Assembly: GCA_030844895.1 (NCBI GenBank)
Contig: CM061224.1
Span: 3,373,591 to 3,437,590 of the forward strand
Reading direction: 5' to 3'
Origin: Ambrosia x helenae
Lineage: Eukaryota > Streptophyta > Magnoliopsida > Asterales > Asteraceae
DNA: 64,000 nt
The first letter of the stretch is position 1, and the number at the start of each line of letters is the position of its first letter. The notes beneath the pieces are model-generated. The model was not told where the DNA came from. It did no database searches and saw nothing but the letters and a program-made list of their open reading frames with translations. Both the position numbers and the translations under genes were made by a program. This document shows positions 1 to 10,896 of this stretch, one piece after another.

Positions 1-528
1 ATATGGAGATGATGTTTTGAAGATGGGTTGTGTTTGAAGATGGACATGAAATTTTTTGAAAAGGTCCCTTAAGTTTAGGTTTTTACATTTTTGCCACGTA
101 GACTAACAGGTTAGACATCCGTTAGTTTGGGGGTGATGGAACAAACCAAGTTACAAGTTGAGAGTGCTAATGGCCAAAGTGAAAGCTGGGGAGTATTATC
201 CACCAATAGGTGAAAGTTGAAAGTATTTAAATCAATTTCCCCGAATTTATTAAAAATACTAATATATGTATTTATAATAAGTCAAAATTTATTTCAGTTA
301 TAAGAAACATTTAAACATTTATTGATTAAACTTCTATTGATTCAAATTTTATATAAAATATGTCATTTCAGTTATAAAAAATATTTAAAAATTTTAAATA
401 ATATCATTATTATTATTATTATTATTCAACCCCTGTAATACACACGGAGTTTTAACCTAGTAATAGAATACATCAGGTGGAGGATTGGGTCCAATTAGTA
501 AAGTCATTGGAGTTAAGGTGTTCTTCTT
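1..528. other. Non-coding, transposon-derived sequence
   Basis: No coding exon is visible here, in particular no first exon for the downstream subtilase. A (TTA)n stretch lies near 405-425. It is followed at 428-462 by a degenerate hairpin and CCTAGT, which resembles a plus-strand Helitron 3' end. Low confidence on that assignment. Confidence 0.4.
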
Positions 529-660
529 GATAGAATAAGAACCTTGCCTCTTCTCTATTCATTATCAAATATTTATAATACATTGTGATCCTATAATTAT
601 GGAAGAGATAATGATACAATTTATAATTACAATATATTCTATATTTACTATGCTATTATA
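529..660 (-). repeat. 3' LTR of the copia element
   Basis: Near-identical to 6715-6833 over about 120 bp. The minus-strand LTR ends in CTATCA. It carries a small internal duplication (TTATAATTACAATATA region) absent from the other copy, and it lacks the TGACAAC that may begin the 5' copy. Confidence 0.8.
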
Positions 661-1012
661 CCCCCGCAGTCGAAGCGGGAGGTGACCGGATGCTGAGACT
701 GTCCCTGAAATCTTCAAATAGTATGCGAGGCAGGCCTTTGGTGAAAATATCTGCAACCTGATATCGAGAAGGAACATGTAGAACTCGGACTTGAACCTGT
801 TCTCGAACAAAGTGTATATCTAACTCGATATGCTTGGTTCGCTGATGCTGTACAGGATTCCCAAACAAATAAATAGCCCTTACATTATCACAATACACCA
901 AGGTCTCTCGAGATAAGGGATGATTAAGCTCGAGAAGCAGATTTCGTAACCAACAAATTTTGGCAACCACGTTCACGACCCCTCGATATTCAGCTTCTGC
1001 GCTGGATCTCAA
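656..1012 (-). pseudogene. Copia RNase H fragment
   Basis: About 118 residues are open. They include SSAEAEYR and the stretch KHIELDIHFVREQV, followed by VADIFTKGLP, all typical of the C-terminal RNase H of copia polyproteins. It lies next to the 3' LTR, as expected. It is separated from the RT frames by frame changes and is therefore part of a broken pol gene. Confidence 0.88.
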
Positions 1013-2160
1013 AATGGTGCTTTGTCATTTAGACGACCAAGAGATGAGATTATCACCGAAGTAAATGCAGTTTCCATTAGTGGAGCGTCTCATGTCAGGA
1101 CACCCGACCCAATCCGCGTCTGTGTAGGAAACTAGCGATTGGGTGGAGGTGCCATAAGTAGTCAACCCAAACGCCGATGTCCATTAGATATACCTAATAA
1201 TACGTTTGAGAGCATTCCCATGATCAATACGGGGAGAACGCATGTGCATACAGACCTGCTGGACGGCGTAGGAGATGTCAGGTCTGGTAAAAGTGAGGTA
1301 CTATAGAGCACCAGTGAGGCTACGATATAAGGTGGGGTCATGAAATAGGTCACTGACAGTGGCGTTGAGTTTACTGTTGGTATCAATGGGAATAGCCACA
1401 GGATTACACGACTGCATACCGGCCCGTGTAATAATCTCAGTCGCATAGGACTATTGTGAAAGAAACATTGTGTCCTTGGTACGAGACACAGAGATGCCCA
1501 GAAAATAGCTAAGAGGACCTAAGTCCTTCATGGCAAATTCACTAGCCAACTTTGCCATTAGAGAGTGTCGAAGCTTATCTGACGAAGTAACCAGAAGAAT
1601 ATCGTCGACAGAGAGGAGGAGATATGTTGTATGAGTGCCCTGATGAAGTGTAAAAAGAGAGGCATTACTCTTGCTGTGGTTAAAACCGATGGATAATACA
1701 AAATCAGTGAACCACTCGTACCAGGCCCGGGGTGCTTGCTTGAGCCCGTATAAAGATTTCTTAAGCGAGCAAACATAATTAGAGAATTGTTTGTTTCGAA
1801 AACATATTAGCTGGTACACTGTTTCATGCAAATTCCCGTGAAGAAAGGCGTTTGTGACATCAAGTTGATGGATTGACCAATGCTTAGATAGAGCAATAGA
1901 GAGTACTGTGCGTATGGTGGCCGGTTTAACAATCGGGCTGAAAGTCTCTCCACAATCGACACCTACCTGCTGTAAACGACGTCACAAACTAACCGAGCCT
2001 TGTAGCGTTCCAATGAACAATCCGACCTGTATTTATGTTTGAACAACCACATACTGCAAATAACATTCATATCCGGATGTCTAGGTACTAATTCCCAAGT
2101 TTCGTTTATAACAAGTGCATTGTACTCGGTAGACATCGTAGAGTACCCCGGTATAGTCAA
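1013..2160 (-). pseudogene. Copia reverse transcriptase, broken
   Basis: Several open pieces together give the copia RT. The N-terminal piece at 1963-2160 contains NETWELVPR and WLFKHKYRSD. The middle region at about 1833-1960 reads like GETFSPIVKPATIR and LDVTNAFLHG in a shifted frame. The core at 1451-1831 contains KKSLYGLKQAPRAWYEWF, SVDDILL (in place of the usual YVDDIL) and KDLGPLSYFLGI. Frame changes between pieces show that it cannot make a full RT. Confidence 0.88.
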
Positions 2161-2226
2161 GGCATCGGCCGGGGTTTTCGGGAGTGGTACAATGGTAGTA
2201 GTGGTGGTGGTGTTCAGGTTAAAGGG

Positions 2227-2951
2227 TTATTTCGGTTTATAAATAACGCTCATCGAGCGAGTAAGAATAGACCGGGTTGGTAGGGGGTAGTGGGGGCGAA
2301 GGCTGGTTAGGAGTGGTCGGTTGGGCCTGTGGTTGGGACAACGTGGGATTGGGCTGGTTAGGAGGGTTAGGAAAAGTATTGGGTTGTGGAGGGTGTGGGC
2401 CGGAGGGATGAGGTTATCAGGATTCGGCCTGTGGTGATGGGGATGAGGGTTGGCTGTGGTATGTGGGCCGGGTGGTGTGTGGGATGATGGGGTGGGCTGT
2501 TGAGTTGAGGTAGGCTTTGGTTTTGTATTATTTGGGCTGGTAATATGTGGCGACAAATGGTTAGGGAAATTGTCAGCTACAAACTCATAGGTAGGGGTTG
2601 GGGTGATTGATTGTTTGAAGGGAAATGTGGTTTCGTCAAACGCTACGTGTCGAGAAATATGAATCTGTGTGGTTTTCAAGTCAAGGCAATGGTACCCCCT
2701 TTGGGTAGGAGGGTAGCGAGAAAGACGCATGGTTGAGCACGATGATCAAGTTTGTGAATTGTGGTGGAAGGAGTGAGTGGGTAACATAGACAACCAAAAA
2801 CACGGAAGTGATCATAAGCGGGTGTGAAATTATATAGGAGTTCGGTGGGTGTTTTGTTGTTGGTGTTTTTAGTGGGAAGGATGTTAATTAAGTAGGTGGC
2901 GGATTCAAGGGCAAAATGCCAAAGGTGAGTAGGGAGGGATGCGTGTGCCAT
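2227..2951 (-). pseudogene. Copia integrase C-terminal part and linker, broken
   Basis: Two overlapping frames. The piece at 2676-2951 has LWHFALESATYLINILPT, TPTELLY and FRVFGCLCYP, typical of the integrase C-terminal region. The piece at 2227-2730 begins with the end of that domain (CLDLKTTQIHISRHVAFDE) and then becomes a proline/histidine-rich linker leading to the RT. A frameshift lies in the overlap. Confidence 0.85.
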
Positions 2952-3122
2952 TAAGGTGCGAATGATATTATTTATGGTGCGGATTTTTCTTTCGGATTTT
3001 CCATTTTGGGAAGATGTGTACGGACATGATAAACGGTAAAGTATGTCATTGGTCGTAAAGAAATTTTAAAAAGAATTATTAACGTATTCACTACCATTGC
3101 CACACTGGAAGGTTTTTATGGT

Positions 3123-3896
3123 TCATTCAAATTGGGTTTTAATGTTTGAGGCAAATTGTGTAAAGGCATGGAAGACATTTGATTTGTGTGTGAGTGGGTA
3201 GGTCCATAAAAAGTTAGAGTAATCGTCTAAAAATAAAACATAATATTTATGACCAGACGAGCTAATAACTTGATAAATCCATACATCACTATGAATTATA
3301 TCAAATGGTTGAAAAACACAAGTAGTAGAAACAAAGAAAGGTAAACGAATGCTTTTGCCAAAAACACAAGAGTCATAAACATTATTATGAAATTTATTAA
3401 AAGAAACAGAACTAGTAGTTTTTATTGAATTTAAAGACTGTCGTCCTGAGTTGCCAAGATGTTGGTGCCAGAGGTCAGCAGAAATGGCAGCAAGGGTAGT
3501 GGGTGATGATGAGGAGGACCCGAGCACCAGAGGGTAGAGGTCACCGCTATTGTTGCATCGCAGGAGCGGAGTCCGCGTCTTGGGGTCCTTCACAAGAAAA
3601 CCAAACATGTCAAATTCAACAGACACAGAATTATCCCTAGTGAAACGACGGACTGAAATAAGGTTTTTGACTAGTTTTGGTGAGTAAATGACATTTTTAA
3701 GGACAAAGGGTGGGAAAGGTTTGGGAAGGTATTTTGTGCATTGTCCTAAAACCGGAATTGTGTTACCATTGCCTACAGTAATATGTTGAGGAATGCAAGA
3801 GTTAGAAAAAAAATGGAAATCACCTTGTTCATGAGACATTGTGGAGGAGGCACCGGTGTCCATATAATGAGTCGGGTCGGGCTGCTGCAGAGACAT
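3123..3896 (-). pseudogene. Copia protease, GAG-pre-integrase and integrase core
   Basis: A 257-residue open stretch. Residues about 12-20 hold the aspartic protease motif MDTGASSTMS. LWHQHLGNSGRQSLN near residue 143 is the GAG-pre-integrase zinc-binding region, with a CVF where the usual Cys pair is expected. FDIIHSDVW and FLDDYSNFLWTYPL are the integrase core aspartates. The open stretch stops before the catalytic Glu, so the domain is incomplete. Confidence 0.88.
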
Positions 3897-4280
3897 GGTG
3901 TATAAGTGTATAATGCTTGCTCAATCTCAGTGGGACAGTAAGATGCATAATTGTTCTGTGAAGGATGCGGGCCTAGGAGACCAGACTGTTGGGCCGAGGA
4001 GGGGCTGCTGGTGGATCGGCCGGCTGTTGGGTAGGGGCAGGGTGGATTAGGCCTGGGTGAAGGGTATTAGGCCGAATGGACGTGGTGAAGGGCCGGTTTG
4101 GTTTGGGTTTGGGTTTGGGAGGGCCACTGTGGGTAATAAGGGAAGTATGGAGAGGGCCAAAAAGGTGGCTATGAAGGTTGTGAGCGACCATATCCCCCAC
4201 AAACACGTCCACGGCGGCCGGAGCGACCGCGTCTGCGTCTGTAGGAGCGGTTGTTGTCGATTGAGGGTGTGCGGCTTGTG

Positions 4281-4838
4281 ATAGCGTTAAGGGCCGAAGA
4301 GGCGGTTTTGGAGGCAGCTAAGGCACGCTCGGCTTTGTTGGTTTCAGCTTGTATTAGTTTAGACCGTGCATTATAAAAGGTGGGAAGGGGGTCTTGATTT
4401 TGGAGATTGGTAGATATCCCTTCGTATTAGTCGTTTAACCCAACAAGCAACTGTGAGACCAAGCGATTGTTATCCATGGGCGCGTCAACATTGGTGAGTT
4501 GGTCGGCCAAAACCTTCAAGGCTTGACAATAGGCAGACATGGTAGGAAACCCGTCCAACCGGGTGTTGGAAAACTTGTTCATAAGGTGGATTGCACGGGC
4601 ACTCTTGTTATCATGGAACAAGATTTCTATGGCGACCTAGGCTTCATAAGCATTCGAGATGTTGATGATGGTGTGTAGTAGATCATTGGAGATCGTACTG
4701 TATATCCATTGTAAAACAATGGCATCAATACGCTCCCAATTATGCGACCGGTTTGGTGGAAGTTTCGGTAGGGTTGGGTTGGGTTGGAGGTGGTCTTGGT
4801 TTAAGGTGGTCATTGAAGGGGTAGGGTATCGGCGCTTA
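4281..4838 (-). pseudogene. Copia gag, C-terminal part
   Basis: The frame at 4427-4621 reads FHDNKSARAIHLMNKFSNTR, then GFPTMSAYCQALKVLADQL and LVSQLLVGL. Upstream of it the bases at about 4680-4790 read like WERIDAIVLQWIYSTIS, the classic copia UBN2-type gag domain. The N-terminal part continues on the far side of an inserted repeat (4840-5616). Confidence 0.82.
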
Positions 4839-4839
4839 G

Positions 4840-5616
4840 GTGGACCCTACCCTCCAAGACCAAACTCCGCAGAGCAGCAAAGCCACGTAGAGGCGAAGGT
4901 AACTATCAAGCACTAACCAAACGTCGTCCCCCGCGGGGACGATCCGCGAAGGGTTAGCAGACGCCTCCGCTGAGGTGCAGCTCCCCTGGAACCCCACTTG
5001 CTGCACTACCCCCCAGGTGTCAGGTGTCACTTCAGCTTATCTTCCAAAGGAAGATAGCCGCCTGACACCCTCTGCCACCAGGAAGAAAGACAGACCTTGT
5101 AGACCACAGGATCGCGCCACGTGTACCAATGGCAGGGCACCGCCCCTGACGACCAATCATGAGGCGCCACGTGGACCAATGGCAAGGCACGTTTCTTAAC
5201 TAGTTTGCTTTATTCAACTAAGGATCTGAATCCAACCAAACGGGCTTCTGGAAGACCGGCCCAACTCTGGGCCCAAGCTCAATACTCCGTAAGTGGGCCG
5301 CGAATATCCGACCCACTAGATCTCTATAAAAGAAGGGCCTACACACCTTTTAAGAGGTCGAACAATTATCGAATCAGAGATAGGCACTTGTATTTTCTGA
5401 TTTGTATTTTCTCTAGTTAAACTTGTAATCTCTCGAGTAACAAAGGATCATACTTTTACAGTGGACGTAGGTCAAGAGACCGAACCACTTAAACCTTGTG
5501 TGTTCATTACATTGTTTCCTAGCTTATCATATACCTAATCGAACCACGAATCTATCATTGTTGTGAGCAAAGGATAATATCCTGTAGCGAGCACGAGTAG
5601 GCACCCCCTCATTACA
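4840..5616 (+). mobile_element. Probable solo LTR inserted in copia gag
   Basis: This GC-richer segment splits the copia gag frame. It has CACGTG boxes at about 5120 and 5168, a TATA box CTATAAAAG at about 5325, and an R-U5-like tail with CGAACCACGAATC and a final CATTACA. These are LTR promoter features in plus orientation. No internal coding region is present, so it is best read as a solo LTR. The exact ends and target duplication were not resolved. Confidence 0.6.
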
Positions 5617-5639
5617 CCCGAGTTATACTTGTTGTTTCT

Positions 5640-5828
5640 TCAATCATCAACCAAGAAAGCTTTGCAGTGAATTTTGAATAGGGTAGCCCAATAGGAGTAT
5701 TGGGAAGACTCGATTTCAAGAATAATAGGGACAAAATTCTTGATATTTGAAACGATGGTGGCTAGGTGAAGTTTGGATTCGACAGTAATGGATGGTATTA
5801 TGGAAGAGGAGGTGGCAGGGGAAGGCAT
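5640..5828 (-). pseudogene. Copia gag, N-terminal part
   Basis: Starting at the Met of MPSPATSSS, the frame gives NIKNFVPIILEIESSQYSYW and ATLFKIHCKAFLVDD, the typical N-terminus of copia gag. It ends abruptly where the inserted LTR-like segment begins; the rest of gag resumes below 4840. The longer open frame up to 6002 runs into the MITE and is not coding. Confidence 0.85.
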
Positions 5829-5968
5829 GATGAAGTAATGGGGATAGATGGAGATAGAAAAGAGGCTGGGGTGATGTCGACTAATGAGAGCAGTCGACGG
5901 CAACAAAGAAAACAAAGGAAGGAGGCAGGAAAGGAACGAAAGAAGGGAGATTAGGGTTAGGGTATCTG

Positions 5969-6692
5969 TAGGGTTGCAAACGAACCGAACGAACGTGAAC
6001 AAGACCTTGTTCGTGTTCGTTTGTTAAGAAAATTATGTGTTCATGAACACTTACCAAACGAGATTTTATGTTCATGTTCGTTTGTTAAGAAAACACCCAT
6101 GTTCGTGTTCGTTTGTTAATTTTGTTCATGAATGCACACGAACATTAATGAACACAAACAAGTGTTCATGAACACAAATGAACACAAAGAAGTGTTCATG
6201 AACGGAAACAAACACAAACGGACATATATTAACTTTTGAATAACATCGAATTCACATACATTAAAACATTAGCTAGATCCACCCAAAATATAACCTAATT
6301 GTCCAAACATACTTAGTATTGGAAAATGGCGTTGGAGGTGGATGGCAGAGGGCGTTGGAGGTGAAGGGCATCAATGCTGGAATGTGGAAACATATAATGA
6401 GTTTGGATACAAAAAGTAGGTTTATTGATCTCATATGTTACCTCATATATATTATTTGTTGGGTAACATAAATAAAAATAAAGAATATAAAAAAAGTATA
6501 AAAATTAAAAACGTTAATAAACTATCGAACACAAAAGAACATAAACGAACACATTACCAAACGTTCACGAACATAAACGAACGGACGTGACCTCTGTTCA
6601 TGTTCGTTCATTTATTATATGAACGACGAACAAACTTTCCGCCGAACGGTTCATGAACTGTTCACTGAAAGTTCAGTTCGTTTGCAGCCCTA
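5969..6692. mobile_element. hAT-like MITE in the copia leader
   Basis: Terminal inverted repeats TAGGGTTGCAAACGAAC at the left and GTTCGTTTGCAGCCCTA at the right. Flanking 8-mers GGTATCTG (5961-5968) and GCTATCTA (6693-6700) agree at 6 of 8 positions, as expected for an aged hAT target duplication. Both sub-terminal parts are built from repeated GTTCGTTTGTTAA and GTTCATGAAC words. No coding capacity. Confidence 0.8.
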
Positions 6693-6700
6693 GCTATCTA

Positions 6701-6714
6701 GTCTCTTGATACCA
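6701..6714 (-). promoter_or_regulatory. Primer-binding site of the copia element
   Basis: Immediately after the minus-strand LTR end CTATCA comes TGGTATCAAGAG, which matches the initiator tRNA-Met primer site (TGGTATCAGAGC) except for one region. This fixes the element orientation. Confidence 0.8.
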
Positions 6715-6840
6715 TGATAGAATAAGAACCTTGCCTCTTCTTTATTCATTATCAAAATATTTATAATACATTTTGATCCTATAATTATGGAAGAGATAAT
6801 GATACAATTTATACTATATTTACTATGCTATTAGTTGTCA
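6715..6840 (-). repeat. 5' LTR of the copia element
   Basis: Repeat of 529-660. If it begins at minus-strand TGACAAC (ending at 6840) it has a canonical TG start and a CA end. Confidence 0.78.
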
Positions 6841-6930
6841 TTGAGGTCAAGGGTTCCAGTCTCGTCAAAGACAGATTTAGTTTAATTTAAGCCATTAAAA
6901 AATAATAGATTTTTTTTTTTAACTTGGCAG

Positions 6931-7576
6931 TGAAATATTAAAGGCTCGCCATGCAAAGCACTTGGAACAATTTCATGATGAACTTCTACAAAACACTTTA
7001 GATGAAGGGGCTTACAACAAACTGTATAGCTTCAACCACATTGTCAATGGCTTTTCTGTCCATACTACCCCTACTCAGGTCCTCTTTTAGCCTCCATACC
7101 ATCAATGTTACTCTCTTTTACTCTCATCTACAATGCCCTTTAATGTCTTTTAGGCCAATAAGCTAAAGAAAGCACCTGGAGTCAAGCTCATAGAGAAAGA
7201 TAGAGGAGCTAAAATGATGACAAACCATAGCCCCAAGTTGTTAGGCTTGCCACAAGGAGTTTGGCACACGCGAAGGGGATGGAGGAACGCAGGCGAAGGG
7301 ATTGTGATCGGTTTTGTTGACACGGGTATCAATCCGTTTCACCCAAGCTTTGCATATAACCCCAGGGATGGTTACTTCAGAAACAACACTCGGTTTTCGG
7401 GTGTTTGTCAAGAGGGGCCTATGTTTCCTGGGACTTCATGCAATGGGAAGATAATTTCGGCTAGGTTCTTTTCGGCTGGGGCAGAAGCGCGAGGCAATCT
7501 TAACGCTTCGGTTGATATCTTGTCCCCTTATGACGCAGTTGGACATGGCAGGTAAAACCGGCCAACTTTTTACTCT

Positions 7577-7613
<37 letters not shown>

Positions 7614-9593
7614 ATTTATTTATTTTGTTATGTTCAGTCATGTAGCATCAACTGCTGCTGGAAACCATGGAGTTCCAGTGGTTGTCAATGGTTTCAACTA
7701 TGGAAGAGCCAGTGGGATGGCACCATGTGCGCGGTAAAAACTTACACGTTGTAGCTATTGCATTTATCATAGCGCGTTTGACTTACTGTGCGATAATTTT
7801 ACGCAGAATTGCTGTTTATAAAGCCATATATCCAACTGTGGGAAACCTCAACAGATGTTCTTGCAGCAATTGATCAAGTAAGAATAAACGATTTGGGCCA
7901 CGCACCTACGCACTTGTGCTCACCGAGAAACTTATATTGTTGCAGGCGACGAAAGATGGAGTTGATATATTAACACTCTCCATAGGACCAGATGAACCAT
8001 CAAACGAAAAAATTCACTATGTTAAGCATGTTTGACATCTTTATGATGTTTGCACGCAAGGCCGGGGTTTTAGTGGTTCAAGCAGCTGGGAACCGCGGTC
8101 CAGAACCATACACAGTTGCCTCATACAGCCCGTGGGCTTTAGGTGTGGCTGCTTGTGACACCGACAGAACCTACCCCGGTTCTCTCTTTCTTGGAAATGG
8201 CCAGAGAATAGCTGGAATCGGGTTATCTGCACCGAGCTATGATAGAGGGTTTCTGCAATCTAAGTTGGTTTTGGCTAAAGATGCAATCTTGGCGACCGGA
8301 GACTTCCCAAGAACTCAAGAATTCGTCGAAGAGTGTCAGCATCCAGAGGCGCTAGACCTGTTGTTGTACAACAAAGCATTGTTATATGCACATTTTCAGC
8401 AGGGTTTGCCAACGGGTCTGCGTCTCTACCGGCTATTATGAAGACCGCTAGCACCCTCGGGTTTGCGGGTTTCGTGTTCATTGCTAATCCTGCCTATGGG
8501 GATTTCATAGCAGATTCTTATCCGTTCTCTATTCCGGGGATAATGATACCGAAAGTAAGTGATGCACAGGTTATACTCGACTACTACGAGAAACAAACCG
8601 AAAGAAACAATGACGGTGTTGTATCGGCGTACCATGGGCGAGCAACAATAGGAGAAGGAAGGGTTGCTAGGTATAACGAGAAAGCTCCAATCGTCAGTAG
8701 ATTTTCTTCGCGAGGACCGAACTTCATCAATGTCCAAAAAACACCACTCGATTTGCTGAAGCCGGATATTCTAGCTCCCGGCCACAATATCTGGGCGGCT
8801 TGGAGCCCGATGAGCGTCAAAGATCCAATTCTGTCGGGTTATAACTTTGGATTGGTATCCGGTACAAGCATGGCCGCGCCACATATTGCTGGAATTGCTG
8901 CATTGATTAAGCAACGGTATCCTTCATGGTCGCCGTCGATGATATCTTCTGCAATGGCAACCACTGCAACTACATACGATAACCGTGGAGAGCCAATAAT
9001 GGCCCAAGGCCAGGAAATCTACAGCTTGCATCCGTCTACGCATTTTGATCATGGCGCGGGTCTTGTTACACCCACCCGCGCTATTGATCCTGGGCTCGTT
9101 TTTATGTCAGGTGATCTTATCAATCCCCTTAATCATTATAGACTTGTACATTACTATGTACTAACCTTATTACGAAACAGAATTCGAAGATTACATGAGT
9201 TTCTTGTGCTCGTTGCCAAACACCGATCCAGAAGTCATCAAGACCGCAATCGGTGAAACGTGTGCACACTCCTTTCATGAGCCGTCGGACCTAAACACCC
9301 CTTCACTGACCATTTCAGCACTCACCGGATCACGGTTAGTAAGGAGGACTGTCAAGAATGTTGCCAACACGGTGGAGATGTACGCGTGTGCGGTGGTGCC
9401 GCCTCCCGGAGTGGCTGTGGAAGTGAATCCACCATGGTTCACCATAGTTCCACAGGGCACCCAAGTTTTGGAGGTGACACTTAAGGTTACACAAGTGCAT
9501 GATTCATTTAGTCATGGTGAGATTGTATTGACAGGTAGTTTCAAACATGTTGTGAGGATACCCATCTCTGTATTACCTGTCTCAGTGTCCTAA
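6931..9593 (+). pseudogene. Subtilisin-like serine protease (SBT2 type), 5'-truncated and frameshifted
   Basis: Secreted plant subtilase, peptidase family S8. Visible exons with GT-AG borders: 6931-7078, 7154-7551, 7638-7733, 7807-7877, 7946-9110 and 9181-9593. The first exon encodes the end of the I9 propeptide (YSFNHIVNGFSVHTTPTQ). The catalytic Asp is in GFVDTGI, the His in GHG/SHVAST (split by an intron), the oxyanion Asn in QAAGNRGP and the Ser in SGTSMAAPH. A PA domain and a fibronectin-III-like C-terminus follow. The exon with start codon and signal peptide is missing, and the copia LTR lies about 90 bp upstream. Three 1-base changes break the frame: an extra A at 7843-7845, an extra A at 8007-8012, and one C too few at 8357-8358. 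All catalytic residues survive. It is a pseudogene unless these are assembly errors and the first exon lies beyond the window. Confidence 0.9.
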
Positions 9594-9702
9594 TTCTATT
9601 GGTTTAATAAAAACATAAATAAGTTATCATTTCATTTATTAAAAATGTTAACTTCATGATGTTACAAACTTCTAACTACTTTGATACTTTTAAGTATAAC
9701 CA

Positions 9703-9823
9703 ATGTTTTAAAAAACGGTTTTTACTACACCGGAATACCAGATTGGGCTCGGAAACGCTTAACCGGCCATACCAGGCGGTTTAACTTGTTGTACCAGTTG
9801 GTATGAACCGGTTTTTAAAACAT
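9703..9823. mobile_element. Small palindromic MITE
   Basis: Ends ATGTTTTAAAAAACGG and CCGGTTTTTAAAACAT form an inverted repeat around a GC-richer centre. It sits between the subtilase 3' end and the next MITE. No clear target duplication. Confidence 0.5.
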
Positions 9824-9833
9824 GACTATATAC

Positions 9834-10178
9834 CATAGTTGTCAAAAGCGCGCCTAGGCGAGGCTCAAGGCGCACCAAGTGCGCTGCGCCCTGTGAGGCG
9901 CGCGCCTAGGCACTGAAGCGCACTATCAGGGCTGATTTCCGGCCAAAGTTAGGCTAAAAGTTGCATAAACCTCTAAAACATCCTAAATGAGTCATAAACA
10001 AGTCCTAAACAACCCTAAAACATCCTAAAGTAGCCCTAAACAAGCCTAAAACATCTCTAGAATCCCTAAAAAATGTATTTTATACTATGCGCTTAATTAT
10101 AAAAAGCCGTCGTTTTTTATGCGCCTTGCGCCTAGGCTCCGAGCTCAGCCTATGCGCCTAGGCGCTTTGACAACTATG
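9834..10178. mobile_element. hAT-like MITE with perfect 8-bp target duplication
   Basis: Termini CATAGTTGTCAAAAGCGC and GCGCTTTGACAACTATG are inverted. CTATATAC flanks both sides (9826-9833 and 10179-10186). The ends are rich in GCGCCTAGGCG words, which makes them strongly self-complementary. Non-coding. Confidence 0.85.
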
Positions 10179-10186
10179 CTATATAC

Positions 10187-10896
10187 CATCCTTGTTTATA
10201 TATCTATACAATACTAGAAGAATATTGATATATTGCAACATATGACCAACCCTCCTTTTTTCTAATAATTAATTTTTACATATAGCTTTTAAAAAGACTA
10301 AATAAAAAATAATTAAATGTTTAATAATGTAAACAAGCAATAAAAGTATTATCATGTCTCTTTTGATTTATGTCAAAAGGAAGTATAATAGAACCCACAT
10401 GGTGGAGAATGGGAAAAAAATTAAAAAAATAAAAAATAAAAAAAAGGATTGGTTGGATCTAGAAAAATGATGATGTTGTAGTTCAAAGTTATTTAAAAAA
10501 AATATATACTAGCACTAGCAAATGAACTATAGAGACAAGAGAAAGAAGTCAAAGACACCATACAATCATTTTGTATAAAGTGCATAAATACTTGAACACT
10601 AAAAAAAAAAGATTTATGATGCCACAAATGTCTTGGAAGATACAATAAAGAAAATAAAAAAAGGAGAATAAAAAAAAAAAAAGGAGAAAAGTCAAGAGTC
10701 TTTTTCTCTCATACAAATATATAAAACTCTCATCAGTGTAGATATTTACCTTTTAACTTGAACTTAAAGTGACCAGATTTGATGGAAAGATATACAATTA
10801 TACATAAAGGCAGATCTCTTCATTGGACTCATCAAAGTTGAGTCTTTGACCTTGCATATATATATGCGAAAATCGCAAGGTTTTTATTTGGATATA
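10187..10896. other. AT-rich intergenic spacer between convergent 3' ends
   Basis: Mostly A-rich low-complexity sequence downstream of both the plus-strand subtilase and the minus-strand receptor kinase. No gene or element was recognised. Confidence 0.6.

Larger units (their letters stand above)
529..6840 (-). mobile_element. Decayed Ty1/copia LTR retrotransposon with very short LTRs
   Basis: On the minus strand the order is 5' LTR, primer-binding site, gag, protease, integrase, reverse transcriptase, RNase H, polypurine tract and 3' LTR, which is the copia order (integrase before RT). The two LTRs (529-660 and about 6715-6840) are only about 120-130 bp, short for copia. Minus-strand GACTGCGGGGG at 661-671 is the likely polypurine tract. 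The coding part is split over many frames, so this copy is not autonomous. It carries two nested insertions, one in gag and one in the 5' leader. I could not identify a clean 5-bp target duplication. Confidence 0.88.

Noticed and set aside
565..810. 81-residue frame at the copia 3' LTR
   Set aside because: Overlaps the RNase H frame and the LTR; no sensible product.
529..6840. Target duplication for the copia element from the similar flanks GTCATTGGAGTTAAGG and GTCATTGAGGTCAAGG
   Set aside because: Too long and imperfect for a copia duplication; more likely a pre-existing repeat or chance.
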